NCBI GenBank assembly: GCA_963510375.1
Contig: CAUPES010000007.1
Coordinates: forward strand, 29,791 to 93,790
Length of the DNA: 64,000 nt
From: Fastidiosipila sp963510375
GTDB lineage: Bacteria; Bacillota; Clostridia; Saccharofermentanales; Fastidiosipilaceae
Direction: 5' to 3'
Shown: positions 27,298-36,605 of the stretch, one piece after another
Layout: every line of letters begins with the position of its first letter
Numbering within the stretch: position 1 is the first letter of the stretch
The notes under the pieces: model-generated
Databases searched by the model: none
Told to the model about the DNA's origin: nothing
The model's input: the letters and a program-made list of their open reading frames with translations, nothing else
Made by a program: the position numbers and the translations under genes

Positions 27298-27655
27298 AAA
27301 TACCTCCGCAAAATTTTGAGTTGTTTTTATTATCACACAAAACCTAATTCGATGAAGTACTATTATTTAACATTCTCACCTCATTGTTCTAAGACTCGTA
27401 CAAAAATCTTATATAATAAATTAAACTTCCACGCAAAAATAATTATTTTTTAACATAAATAACACCATAAGCTTCTCTGCATTCGTTAAAATTATATTAC
27501 ACAGAATGATGTTGGTTATTATGCTAAAACTACTATTTAACAAGATAACACCGGCATGCAACTGCAAGTTGACAAATTGACCGCTCCAATTGGTGGTCTG
27601 CAACTCCTTGAAGCTCTATCATTAGAGCATATTAATCATACGGGAGGATAATAAT
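27298..27655. promoter_or_regulatory. Divergent intergenic region between the fucosidase and XRE genes
   Basis: 358 bp. On the minus strand TGTGATAAT near 27335 fits an extended -10 for the fucosidase. On the plus strand TTGACA at 27569, a GACC-CCAATTGG-GGTC symmetric element at about 27579-27598 and a small hairpin GCTCTA-TCAT-TAGAGC at 27614-27629 precede the XRE gene and could be its autoregulatory sites. No gene is convincing here. Confidence 0.4.
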
Positions 27656-28642
27656 ATGATTTTTGCAGATAAACTTATCTTATTACGCAAGAAAGCTGGC
27701 TGGTCACAAGAAGAACTAGCTGAGCAAATGAATGTCACGAGACAATCAGTATCCAAATGGGAAGGTGCCCAATCTATTCCAGATTTAGAGAAAATAATTA
27801 AACTCTCACAACTTTTTGGTGTAAGTACTGACTATCTCCTGAAAGAAAATATGGAAATAGAAGAAAATATAATTGTTTCAGATAACTTAGATGTAAGAAC
27901 AGTTACGTTAGAAGAAGCAAATGATTTTCTGAGGATTCAAGAAGCTGCCTCTAAACTAATAGCGCTAGCTGTATTCTTATTTATTCTTTCTCCAATAGTT
28001 TTACTTATACTTGGTGAAATAAATAAATCTAATCCTAAGTTTATCAACGAAAATGTTGCTTCTGGTATTGGCCTAATAGTACTATTTATATTTGTAGCGG
28101 CAGGTGTGGCTTTACTTATTGTGGGTGGCAATCAGAGTGGGAAATATGATTTCTTGAATAAAGAAGTAATAGAAACTGCTTATGGAGTTAAAGGTTTAGC
28201 CAAAGAAAAACAAGAAAACTATAGAGATACCTATAACAAATTAAATTTAACAGGAATTATGTTGTGTGTAACTTCAGTAATACCTATTTTTATTGGAGTC
28301 ATTATTGACGATAACAGCGATTTATTAAGCGTTATCATGCTGGCGATTACTTTATTACTAATAGCTATGGGCGTATATTTACTTGTTCAAGCAGATGTCA
28401 GATGGAAAAGCTATGAGAAATTATTAAAAGAAGGCAATTATACAAAAGTCGAAAAAGCTAATTCATCCCTTAAAAGCACAGTGTATACAAGTTTCTGGTC
28501 AATCTCTACAACAATCTACCTTCTCTATAGTTTCTTGACTAACGCTTGGGAGATTTCCTGGATTGTACTGTTAATTGCAGGTGTTTTATTCCCAATAGTT
28601 ATTACAATTACTAATTTATTTAGTAAGAAAAATAATGATTAG
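27656..28642 (+). CDS. XRE-family regulator with multi-helix membrane domain
   Basis: 328 residues. An N-terminal HTH (ITYLRKK-like start, then WSQEELAEQMNVTRQSVSKWE and IPDLEKIIKLSQLFGVSTDYLL) is followed after residue 100 by about six hydrophobic segments arranged in pairs. This is a membrane-anchored DNA-binding protein, common in Bacillota, thought to sense envelope or small-molecule signals; targets are unknown. GGGAGGAT precedes the ATG. It is a single gene with hairpins in its leader that suggest autoregulation. Confidence 0.85.
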   Translation: MIFADKLILLRKKAGWSQEELAEQMNVTRQSVSKWEGAQSIPDLEKIIKLSQLFGVSTDYLLKENMEIEENIIVSDNLDVRTVTLEEANDFLRIQEAASKLIALAVFLFILSPIVLLILGEINKSNPKFINENVASGIGLIVLFIFVAAGVALLIVGGNQSGKYDFLNKEVIETAYGVKGLAKEKQENYRDTYNKLNLTGIMLCVTSVIPIFIGVIIDDNSDLLSVIMLAITLLLIAMGVYLLVQADVRWKSYEKLLKEGNYTKVEKANSSLKSTVYTSFWSISTTIYLLYSFLTNAWEISWIVLLIAGVLFPIVITITNLFSKKNND

Positions 28643-28671
28643 CCTGCAAATATAATGGAATATTAATAAAT

Positions 28672-28697
28672 AAAGTGTAGTCTTAGGGCTACACTTT
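28672..28697. terminator. Terminator between convergent XRE and S66 peptidase genes
   Basis: 9-bp perfect stem AAAGTGTAG / CTACACTTT with an 8-base loop and CTAATTT tail on the plus strand. It is shared by both convergent genes. Confidence 0.8.
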
Positions 28698-28712
28698 CTA
28701 ATTTAAAAATAA

Positions 28713-29576
28713 TTAATCACTGTTCAGGCTCAAGTTTCCTCCAATTCTAAGAGCCTTACTATTTGGTCCATGACCTATCTCGTCAGTGCTTGCAATAGGA
28801 ATTTCATCTGGAACTATCCCCTCAACAATTTCAAGCAATGAATTCTTGCCATCTTTTTCGAATAGTTCTGTAAAACTCCCCAAAATCAGTCCAGAAATCT
28901 CTGCAAAAACTCCCAGCTGCTCAAGTTGATAAAAGTAACTACTTATTCTTGCCGTTCTGCCGCTAAATGATTCTAAGAAAAGAATTTTTTCGCTGAAGTC
29001 TGGCATGAATTTCGTACCTGCCAGCTTCAGCAAACAACGAATATTACCACCCAAAACTACTCCCTCAATCTGACTGCCTCTTATAAATTCATAGTTGAAA
29101 TCAAAAAGTCTATCTTCTTCAAGGAAATTTTGCGTTTGTTGTTCACCAGCTTCACCAATTAAATTTCTAATCTGATAAAGAATTGATGATTTACCTGTCA
29201 TTTTGTAAATAGCATTGATAACTGTTGTGTTGTCACTATACCCCCAGTACTTAGCTGGGCTCGCCTTAATCACATCATAATCAAGATATGGCAGAATCCC
29301 ATTTGCTAAATCTCCACCAGAGACATCATAGATATTTTTAATTTCAGAATTAGCAAAGTAAGCGTTAAGCTCTGCAGCCTTTGCTTCTGGACTTCCTGAA
29401 CAGACAGAGGATAATTTTTCCTCTGAGCATGTGGATTCCGTAAACAAAAATTCCGACAAGGTAACCCTCTCGCCTAATCCACCTAATAAGTCTCTTAACC
29501 TATAAATATCTTCCGTTTGGCCTGGCTTCAAAGCATTAGATGCTGCAAACATCGCAGCGTTTATATTTTCTTTCAC
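28713..29576 (-). CDS. S66-family peptidase (LD-carboxypeptidase/MccF-like)
   Basis: 287 residues. The S66 triad is visible as Ser114 (WGYSDNTT), Glu202 (FLESFSGR) and His269 (IGHGPNSKAL). Family members either trim the tetrapeptide of recycled murein (LdcA) or cleave microcin C-type conjugates (MccF). The N-terminus is shorter than usual, beginning at the first strand. The start is GTG at 29576, supported by GGGAGAAGG upstream. It follows the leucyl aminopeptidase gene, from which a terminator separates it. Cytoplasmic; role in cell-wall recycling is the default guess. Confidence 0.88.
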   Translation of the reverse strand: MKENINAAMFAASNALKPGQTEDIYRLRDLLGGLGERVTLSEFLFTESTCSEEKLSSVCSGSPEAKAAELNAYFANSEIKNIYDVSGGDLANGILPYLDYDVIKASPAKYWGYSDNTTVINAIYKMTGKSSILYQIRNLIGEAGEQQTQNFLEEDRLFDFNYEFIRGSQIEGVVLGGNIRCLLKLAGTKFMPDFSEKILFLESFSGRTARISSYFYQLEQLGVFAEISGLILGSFTELFEKDGKNSLLEIVEGIVPDEIPIASTDEIGHGPNSKALRIGGNLSLNSD

Positions 29577-29604
29577 TCAGCCTTCTCCCTTTCTTTATAA
29601 AATA

Positions 29605-29648
29605 AAGGCTCCCCAATAATATTAAATTAAAATACTCTGGGAAGCCTT
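29605..29648 (-). terminator. Terminator after the aminopeptidase gene
   Basis: AAGGCTTCCCA and TGGGGAGCCTT pair across a 22-base loop, followed by TATTTTAT on the minus strand. It lies about 70 bp after the aminopeptidase stop. Confidence 0.75.
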
Positions 29649-29716
29649 GTATTAAGATTTTTTCTTTATCTACTTCAGAATGCGTAAACAATTACGCATA
29701 TAAATTGTCTACACAA

Positions 29717-31126
29717 TTATTTTGCTAGCAAGTTGTAGAAAGCTTTAACGTGAACACCTGTTGCACGCTCTGGTAAATAACCACACGGTTTGCTCAAATA
29801 TGCTGTTCCTGCGATATCCAAATGGATCCATGGTAGATTTTTGTCAGCCAAGAACTCGCCTACAAATAGACCTGCTGTAACTGTACCTGCTCCACCACCT
29901 GCAGAGTTTGTGAAGTCAGCTACCTTAGATTTATTAGCATTCTTGAATGCATCTGCTATAGGTAATTGCCAGACTTTCTCACCTGCTAAGTCTGCAGCTT
30001 CAACAAATTCATTATAGAATTCTTGATTATTTGTAATCGCACCTGTGAACTCTTCGCCTAAAGCTGATAGACATGCACCTGTCAATGTAGCGATATCAAT
30101 TACACGTGTAACGTTAGCTTGTGAGGTTGCATAGTAAATAGCATCTGCTAGAGTTACACGACCTTCAGCATCTGTGTTTTGTACTTCAATTGTTTGTCCT
30201 GACATTGAACCAATAATATCACCAACTCTGTAACTTGTTCCAGAAACTAAGTTCTCTACTGGAGCGAATGTACCGATTACATTTGTTTTTACTTTATTCT
30301 TTGCTAAAGCTAAGAAAGCACCAATAACACTTGCTGAGCCACCCATGTCAGATTGCATTGTGATCATGCTTCTTGATGGTTTCAAGCTGTAACCACCTGA
30401 GTCATAGCAAATTGCCTTACCTACTAAAGCTGTTCTTTCTTTGGTACTGTCATCACCGTTGTATTCTAAGACGACGAATTGTGGTCGGTAGCTAGAACCT
30501 TTACCAACTGCGTAGGCAGCTTCCATGCCTTTTTCTAGCATTTCTTCTTCGTTAAAAATTGTTACCTTAACACCTAGTGGTTCCAATTTTTCTTTTGCGC
30601 AGTTAGCCAAGTCTGCTGGGTGCATATCGTTTGAGGTCAAGTTTGTTAAGTCACGAGCTAGGAATACACCTTCCATGATATTTTTAACTTCTTCTAAAAC
30701 TTTTTCTGCATCTGCAACTTCAGTTTCTATACTAATTGTAAGATCGTGCTCGTCTTTGTCTTTTGTACCTTTGTTGAATTTATATTCAGAATGAATTAGA
30801 CCTTCGATAAATGCTGCTAAAGCTTGTTCTGCGTCTAACTCTAACTCTGGAAGTTTTACGCTAGCTTCTTTAACTTTATGTGATTCTAATTCTTTAACAA
30901 TCTTGAAAGCTAATGTACGCAAGTCATCTGCTTTTAATTCAGATAATTCACCTAGACCTGCTAGCAATACAGATTCTGAATTTTCTTTTGGCCAGAAGAA
31001 AAGTTCACCTTTCTTTGCTGTGAAGTTTGAAACTTCACTTGCGAACTTAACCATATCGCAGCCACTATTTGCTGGACGCAAATGAACTTTTAGTCCAGTA
31101 TTTTGATTTAATTTTACTGTAAGCAT
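29717..31126 (-). CDS. pepA: Leucyl aminopeptidase, M17 family
   Basis: 469 residues. The C-terminal catalytic domain has the metal-binding DSGGYSLKP, the SDMGGSASV stretch (normally DMxGAA) and NTDAEGRVTLADA, with the N-terminal half a variable macro-like domain. M17 enzymes are hexameric, two-metal cytosolic exopeptidases that release N-terminal residues from peptides. AAAGGAAG precedes the ATG. The conserved lysine region reads GKAICYDSGG instead of the usual GKGITFDSGG, a mild variation. Confidence 0.93.
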   Translation of the reverse strand: MLTVKLNQNTGLKVHLRPANSGCDMVKFASEVSNFTAKKGELFFWPKENSESVLLAGLGELSELKADDLRTLAFKIVKELESHKVKEASVKLPELELDAEQALAAFIEGLIHSEYKFNKGTKDKDEHDLTISIETEVADAEKVLEEVKNIMEGVFLARDLTNLTSNDMHPADLANCAKEKLEPLGVKVTIFNEEEMLEKGMEAAYAVGKGSSYRPQFVVLEYNGDDSTKERTALVGKAICYDSGGYSLKPSRSMITMQSDMGGSASVIGAFLALAKNKVKTNVIGTFAPVENLVSGTSYRVGDIIGSMSGQTIEVQNTDAEGRVTLADAIYYATSQANVTRVIDIATLTGACLSALGEEFTGAITNNQEFYNEFVEAADLAGEKVWQLPIADAFKNANKSKVADFTNSAGGGAGTVTAGLFVGEFLADKNLPWIHLDIAGTAYLSKPCGYLPERATGVHVKAFYNLLAK

Positions 31127-31236
31127 CGTTTCTTCCTTTCTTTGCTTTGATTATTTTTTATACTAAATAACAGTATAACAGTTATATTTTTAATTTGTTT
31201 TTTGAATTGTGCTAGCTAATGTATCCTTAAACCAAA

Positions 31237-33726
31237 CTAAAACAATGGTACTAGACCATTTGCTGTTTCAGCATAAGGCAGCATAATTACTGCTAAGACT
31301 TTTACATTAATATTACCTTTTGTTGGAGCTATCTCAAACTTGCTAATATCACTAGCAGCATCATTGAAGTTTCCACTTAATTTCTCCAATTCAGCACTTA
31401 ATTCTTGTTCCAGTTTTTCTAAATCTGCCTGGTATGTTTCTAAATCAGCTTCAGCTCTATGAACATCAGCAGCTTGTTGATTAGCTCTTCCCACTGATCT
31501 TGCAGAACGTGCAGCCTTGTTCATAGTAGTTTTGCCAAACTTCTTGCGTCCAAGGAAACTATCTAGCACAGTTGAGCCTATATCTATCCAGGAGGATAAT
31601 TTAGATTGTTTTGCTTCAGCTTCTTCTCGCTGTAATCTAGATTCAGCTTTTCTAATTTTTTCTTCAGCTGCCTGAAGTTTCTTCTCATATTTAGCTTTCA
31701 AATCTTCTACAGCTTTATCTCTTGCTTCACGTACAGATTGTTCTATTCGTAGGCTAAATTCACTTTCTGACTCACCAGGCCTAGATATTAAACCGCTTGC
31801 ATTATGAGAGAATAACTCTAATCTTGCATCTCTATAAACCATATCCTTAAGATCTCTTTCCCATTGAGTATAGCTAGTCTTCTTGCCAGCTACATCTGGG
31901 ATTTCGAGAAATTTTGCTGAACTGACTGGAATATTTACTGTTTCTATCTTGGAATTTTCCGCTAAATTTTCTGACCAATCTACAGCAATTACTTCATCTT
32001 TAAGTTCACTTATGAAACTTAAACTCTTGACCTCGCTAATATTGTGTTTCTTATCTACAAAACTTACATCAACATGGGCAAGCAAGCCTGGTTTATAAAT
32101 AACTTCTTCTTGCTCATCTGCCTTTTGATAGTAAATATCTATGTTGTCATGGACTTTTTTCCTGATATTATTGGCATTATTGAAACTTGCTAAAGAGCTG
32201 TTCTCAGCAGAGTTTGTATACTCTCTGACTTCAACTTTACCAGCAAGTTCAGTCTCTGAAACACCTAAACTATCATTCCCTTCTAACTCCTTAGCAACTT
32301 GCTCTGTAACAATCTCATCTGCAGGGCTTAATCTGCTTATTGATTCTCTAGTCAAAGGGCCGGCTAAATAAGACATAGTCCAACGTGTCTTAAACAGCTC
32401 TGGTCCAGACTCATGCACATTATTTACTAAAAAAGTTCTCTTTGGTAAAGCTGATATCAATTCAGATAATTGATTCCTATCGAAGTTCATTCCGGATTCA
32501 TTAGATACACTTTGAAGACCATCAAGTAATCTGTTTTTATCCTGCTCTGTCTGCAGTCTTCCTATGAACCACGATCCAATATTAGATAAACCTTTGTAAT
32601 CTAAGTCGACTGGGTTCTGAGTTGCCAAAACTGCTGCCAAACCAAAAGCTCTAGCCTGTTTTAGCAGAGTTAGTAAAGCTTGTTTTGAACTAGGGTTGCT
32701 GACTGGTGGGAAGTATCCGAAAATCTCATCCATGTATAGAATTGCACGCAAACTAGATGTACCAGCTTGAGCTCTTGTCCAAGAAATTACCTTATTAAGA
32801 ATAGCTGTTACGATAAACATTCTATCTTCGTCAGATAAATGGTTAATTGAGATTATAGATATTTTTGGTTTGCCTTCTTTTGTGTATAAGAGATTTTGAA
32901 CATCTAGAGCTTCACCTTTTAACCATGAGGCAAAGCTTGGTGACGCCATCAAATTATTCAATTGAACTGCAAGTCTAAATCTATCTTTTTCCGGATAAAA
33001 AGACTCCAAATCTAAGGCACCCAATTTATCGAAACCTGGGTTTTGTATAGCTTTAATTAATTCTGTGATACCTAAGTTCTCACGTTTTTTATATTTGTTT
33101 AAGAAAATATATGATAATAAAATATGTTCTCTTGAGGTCAAAGGATCACTATCAATCTTCAAGAGAGATAATATGTTAGAGACAGTTGAACTTACGTAAT
33201 TATTAAGAGTTTCTTCATCATTTAAAATTGCTTCACTAGGTAAATCTGCTACATCAATTATTGATAATTGCTTACCTGCATTACTGCCTGGTGTGTAAAT
33301 ATTTACTTCAACACTATCTAAGTATTTCTTAACTCTCGCACCGTCAATGCCTGAATCTGCCAAACCATTTTTCCAGTTAGATGCTACTTGTGCTGCAGCT
33401 TCTTTAGCAGCTAATCCTTGTCTACTTGCTTCTACTGTGTCAATCCAAGGTTCGAAGTTTTCTGCTAAAAAATCCGGAAAGGCTAACATGAGATTGCCCA
33501 TATCACCTTTGGGATCAATGACCAAAGCAGGAATACCATCTATTGCTGCTTCCTCCAACAAGTCTATACATAGACCAGTCTTACCTGAACCTGTCATACC
33601 CACGCAGATTGCATGGGTAGTCAGATCTTTTGATTTGTAAAGGTAATACTGCTCAGTGCTCTTCATTGTTTCTAGGTCTACTACTTTACCTAAATAAAAC
33701 TCTCCTAAATTCTCGAAGCTTTGCAT
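31237..33726 (-). CDS. HerA/DUF87-type ATPase with C-terminal coiled coil
   Basis: 829 residues. An N-terminal HAS-like beta region leads to Walker A GMTGSGKT (about 43-50) and a following LVIDPKGDMGN; a second acidic motif, ILYMDEIFGYFPP (about 350), fits Walker B, and ATQNPVDLDYKGL fits the sensor segment. Residues 630-780 form a long Glu/Lys/Arg/Ala-rich coiled coil. The HerA/VirB4/FtsK group pumps DNA or proteins; the role of this subgroup is unknown. GAGAGG precedes the ATG. It is preceded by a 39-codon membrane peptide and an XRE/beta-helix gene on the same strand with short gaps, suggesting one operon. Confidence 0.82.
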   Translation of the reverse strand: MQSFENLGEFYLGKVVDLETMKSTEQYYLYKSKDLTTHAICVGMTGSGKTGLCIDLLEEAAIDGIPALVIDPKGDMGNLMLAFPDFLAENFEPWIDTVEASRQGLAAKEAAAQVASNWKNGLADSGIDGARVKKYLDSVEVNIYTPGSNAGKQLSIIDVADLPSEAILNDEETLNNYVSSTVSNILSLLKIDSDPLTSREHILLSYIFLNKYKKRENLGITELIKAIQNPGFDKLGALDLESFYPEKDRFRLAVQLNNLMASPSFASWLKGEALDVQNLLYTKEGKPKISIISINHLSDEDRMFIVTAILNKVISWTRAQAGTSSLRAILYMDEIFGYFPPVSNPSSKQALLTLLKQARAFGLAAVLATQNPVDLDYKGLSNIGSWFIGRLQTEQDKNRLLDGLQSVSNESGMNFDRNQLSELISALPKRTFLVNNVHESGPELFKTRWTMSYLAGPLTRESISRLSPADEIVTEQVAKELEGNDSLGVSETELAGKVEVREYTNSAENSSLASFNNANNIRKKVHDNIDIYYQKADEQEEVIYKPGLLAHVDVSFVDKKHNISEVKSLSFISELKDEVIAVDWSENLAENSKIETVNIPVSSAKFLEIPDVAGKKTSYTQWERDLKDMVYRDARLELFSHNASGLISRPGESESEFSLRIEQSVREARDKAVEDLKAKYEKKLQAAEEKIRKAESRLQREEAEAKQSKLSSWIDIGSTVLDSFLGRKKFGKTTMNKAARSARSVGRANQQAADVHRAEADLETYQADLEKLEQELSAELEKLSGNFNDAASDISKFEIAPTKGNINVKVLAVIMLPYAETANGLVPLF

Positions 33727-33773
33727 ATCAACCTCTCAGCATTTCTTGTGCTTAATTATTATTTAATTTAATT

Positions 33774-33893
33774 TTATCTTCCAAGCATTGCAGCCATACT
33801 AACAACAGCGCCTGATATTAGCCCTAAACCTAGAACCCCTACCAGCACAATTGCAATTATTTTTGCAACTTGATTTCTATCATTTCGTTTCAT
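33774..33893 (-). CDS. 39-residue single-helix membrane peptide
   Basis: A short frame with a basic start (MKRNDRNQVAKI) and one hydrophobic helix (IIAIVLVGVLGLGLISGAVV), ending in MLGR. It starts 20 bp after the stop of the XRE/beta-helix gene and ends 47 bp before the ATPase start, all on the minus strand. The layout resembles small DUF4044-type peptides. The ribosome site is weak (AGTGAG), so expression would rely on coupling. Function is not known. Confidence 0.5.
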   Translation of the reverse strand: MKRNDRNQVAKIIAIVLVGVLGLGLISGAVVSMAAMLGR

Positions 33894-33912
33894 TGATGAA
33901 ACTACTCACTTT

Positions 33913-34926
33913 CTATTCTGATTTAACAGTGAAATTCTCTTCAGCTAAGTTGTGGAAACTTCTTTCACCACGAATTTCTCTAACTACAATGTCACCACTA
34001 CCAATAACATTAGCTATAACGTTATTTACGCTGACATCAGATTTGAAATCACCAGAGCCACTGATAGAAATATCCAAATCTTCCATAACGCTATCACCTA
34101 ATCTTACTTCACCAGAACCTTGAATTCTAACATTACCATTTCCACGTGCATAGTTTATCTTAACATCACCAGAGCCCAAAATATCCAGGTCAAAGTTATC
34201 TACTTTATCTACTTCTATATCAGCTGCACCATAAATTGTGCTAATAAAGTCTGTAACTTGGTCTGCTTTAACATCAGCTGAACCACTAATCTCAAACTCT
34301 AATTTTTCTAGACTAGTTTCAATTTCCAACTCTGGAGCACCAGAAATACTTGCTCTTACAACCTTCTCTACTTCTGCTGGTAGCTCTACAATTACAAGAT
34401 TGTTTGAACCACTACTTGAGAAGTCGAAGCTAATGCCCAAGAATGTACCCTTCTCAACACCACTCATAACTTTAAGTTTAAGTGTGTCTTCATCTTCTGA
34501 GAATGAAACTGCATCTCTAAAATCATCATCACCATATACATGCAAACGAGATCTTCCGTCTTCTGACTCACGGATTACGACTTTGTTTGAACCATCTAAG
34601 ATCAAGTCTACATTTTTGATTTCATTGATTAAGTCAATTCTATTAGGATCACGTTCGTCCTCTGCATAAATGATACTTCTTTCACTAGCAGAGTGAGATT
34701 CAGTTTTTTCTGGCTCTAAGTTCTCTCTAAATAAATCATCAATATCTACTGAAAGAGCTTCAGCTATGGCAGGTAAGATTTCTAAGTTTGGTAGTTTTGT
34801 TCCATTTAACCATGCCTCTACGAGAGTTGGCTCTACCTGTAACTCTTCAGCGAAATTTACTAGATCTATACCCTTCTGCTCCAAGACTAACTCTATATTC
34901 TTATTAATATTTTTTGCGTTTCTCAT
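33913..34926 (-). CDS. XRE-type HTH fused to a DUF4097/DUF2807-like beta-helix
   Basis: 337 residues. The first 70 form an HTH (VNFAEELQVEPTLVEAWLNG, then LEILPAIAEALSVDIDDLF). After an acidic linker, residues 95-337 carry short strands repeating a SGSGD or GSGDV motif (ISGSADV, ILGSGDV, IQGSGEV, ISGSGDF, VIGSGDI), the pattern of DUF2807/DUF4097 beta-solenoids, which are usually extracytoplasmic. No membrane helix or signal is present, so this copy is cytosolic. AAGGAGA precedes the ATG. Probable operon with the micro-peptide and ATPase. Confidence 0.8.
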   Translation of the reverse strand: MRNAKNINKNIELVLEQKGIDLVNFAEELQVEPTLVEAWLNGTKLPNLEILPAIAEALSVDIDDLFRENLEPEKTESHSASERSIIYAEDERDPNRIDLINEIKNVDLILDGSNKVVIRESEDGRSRLHVYGDDDFRDAVSFSEDEDTLKLKVMSGVEKGTFLGISFDFSSSGSNNLVIVELPAEVEKVVRASISGAPELEIETSLEKLEFEISGSADVKADQVTDFISTIYGAADIEVDKVDNFDLDILGSGDVKINYARGNGNVRIQGSGEVRLGDSVMEDLDISISGSGDFKSDVSVNNVIANVIGSGDIVVREIRGERSFHNLAEENFTVKSE

Positions 34927-35177
34927 ATCTGTCTCCTTGAGTTTTTTTGGATTTTATGAAAAATCTAACATCTTATGTATTTTACCCTATTGTTCTAAAT
35001 AAAATTCAAGTTATTAAAAACAAGACAGGTAAATCTACTTTTACGATTAGAACTCATTATACTATAAGTTTATTTCGCTTGTGCATGCAAAAGCTCGCTT
35101 TTATAGCTTGGTGCCTAGATTTATAAGCATTGCATCATAACGAAAAAAGATATTTTAAGATACTTTACAAATATCTT

Positions 35178-35699
35178 TTACAAATAAAAAATCAAGCAGG
35201 TTAAAGCTGCTATTATAAATCCTAACAAGCTGCCAACTATTACATCTAAAGGATAGTGTACACCAACATAAATTCTAGAAAATGCCATTAAAATTGCCAA
35301 AGCTAGACAAAGAATACCAATACTTCCACCCGCTGTAATCATTACTACTGTGGCACAAGCTATTGATGAAGCTGCATGTCCGGAAGGGAACGATGTATCT
35401 TTTTGAGTTCTAATTAACAACCTTACCTCCTTGTGTTTCTCATATGGTCTAACTCTCTTTAGACTTGTCTTAATAATATAGCTACAAAATAACCAGGTTG
35501 TTATCAAAGCTCCGATCATTAAGATTCCTGCTCTTCTGGTTTGTTTAAATGACATAAACGCTAAGCCTAGAACAATCCAGATAGCTCCTGCATCTCCTAA
35601 GTGAGTATAATTTTTAAAAAACTTATCCAAATATTTATTCTTAAATAATTGTTGGGTAGCTATTAATATTCTGGCATCGTATATTTCTAATTTCTCCAC
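35178..35699 (-). CDS. PAP2-family membrane phosphatase
   Basis: 173 residues with five to six membrane helices and the three phosphatase motifs: KTSLKRVRP, PSGHAASS and SRIYVGVHYPLDV. It probably dephosphorylates undecaprenyl pyrophosphate or a lipid phosphate at the outer face of the membrane. The start is GTG at 35699, with GAGG six bases upstream. It begins 30 bp after a single-helix membrane protein gene and is likely co-transcribed. An AT-rich inverted repeat at 35145-35179 overlaps the stop and may terminate. Confidence 0.92.
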   Translation of the reverse strand: MEKLEIYDARILIATQQLFKNKYLDKFFKNYTHLGDAGAIWIVLGLAFMSFKQTRRAGILMIGALITTWLFCSYIIKTSLKRVRPYEKHKEVRLLIRTQKDTSFPSGHAASSIACATVVMITAGGSIGILCLALAILMAFSRIYVGVHYPLDVIVGSLLGFIIAALTCLIFYL

Positions 35700-35729
35700 T
35701 CATAACCTCGCTTTATTTAATTACTTGAG

Positions 35730-36467
35730 CTATTTCATTACTTGAGTATTTGCAGCTAGTATGTCTCGCATAAATTGTACATCTGCAGGATAAAGTTCAA
35801 TAGATTTTTGCATTTTCTCTATTACCTCTGCATTTGTAATCGTATCATTTATTTTAGCAATAATGAAAATATCATTTTCAGCTTTTTCAGCATCGCCAAG
35901 CAAAATCAAATTATCTAAACCTTTATCTGCGTACAAGTAGGAATACCTTGATTTGACTTGTACCTCATTATCTACAATTTTAGAATTAGCTTCCAAAGCA
36001 GCTTCTACTCTATCTGCTCTGCCTGCTGTTTCTGGAAGTTTTGCTTTTTGCAAATGACGGTTTTGGATGTAGATATCGTAAGCACTTTGACCAGTAAACA
36101 TTAAGCTCTTTTGTTTCGCTTCATCTGCATCTTCATATAATGTTATATAACCATTTATTTCATTTTTCCCAAGCAACTTATATTCTTGCCAAATATTCAG
36201 GTAAACAGTTATATTTTTCTTATTTATGACATCATAGGCATTATAGGTTCTTTGGATCTCGCCTTTTTTTACTGGAATTGTAAATATTAAAAACGCTAAA
36301 GCAAAAACTACTAGGATAAGCAGCAAAAATCTTCTAGCTCTACGCTTCTTGAGAAATTTCTCCAAGACAGGATTGGTTTTTTCAGGATCTGCAACTATAG
36401 CTTCAACTGCATCCATCTTTGAATCTAATTTCTCTTCATTATTTCGCATATCTCTATTCTTCGCCAT
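35730..36467 (-). CDS. Single-pass membrane protein of unknown function
   Basis: 245 residues: a charged cytoplasmic N-terminus of about 45, a basic KKRRARR stop, one membrane helix (FLLLILVVFALAFLIFTIPV), then a soluble domain of about 175 residues. I do not recognise the family. The soluble part has an alternating pattern suggesting a mixed alpha/beta fold and no cysteines. GGAGAGG precedes the ATG. It is followed by the PAP2 gene after 30 bp, so an envelope-lipid role is possible. Confidence 0.7.
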   Translation of the reverse strand: MAKNRDMRNNEEKLDSKMDAVEAIVADPEKTNPVLEKFLKKRRARRFLLLILVVFALAFLIFTIPVKKGEIQRTYNAYDVINKKNITVYLNIWQEYKLLGKNEINGYITLYEDADEAKQKSLMFTGQSAYDIYIQNRHLQKAKLPETAGRADRVEAALEANSKIVDNEVQVKSRYSYLYADKGLDNLILLGDAEKAENDIFIIAKINDTITNAEVIEKMQKSIELYPADVQFMRDILAANTQVMK

Positions 36468-36540
36468 TAATAACCTCTCCTATATTTAGCTAGTCCATTA
36501 TACAATATAATGCAGCTCATATGGTTTTAGTAAAATTAAA

Positions 36541-36580
36541 AGGAGCAGATAAACTGAGATGAACCTCAAAACCTGCTCCT
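36541..36580 (-). terminator. Terminator of the NfeD-SPFH operon
   Basis: AGGAGCAG / CTGCTCCT arms with an inner GAG/CTC pair; the minus-strand tail is TTTTAATTTT. It lies 25 bp after the SPFH stop. Confidence 0.85.
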
Positions 36581-36605
36581 CTTAAAATCTAATTACAATG
36601 TTTAA

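Noticed and set aside
27421..27603. Minus-strand 60-codon frame in the fucosidase-XRE gap
   Set aside because: No ribosome site, no recognisable domain, and it spans likely regulatory elements.
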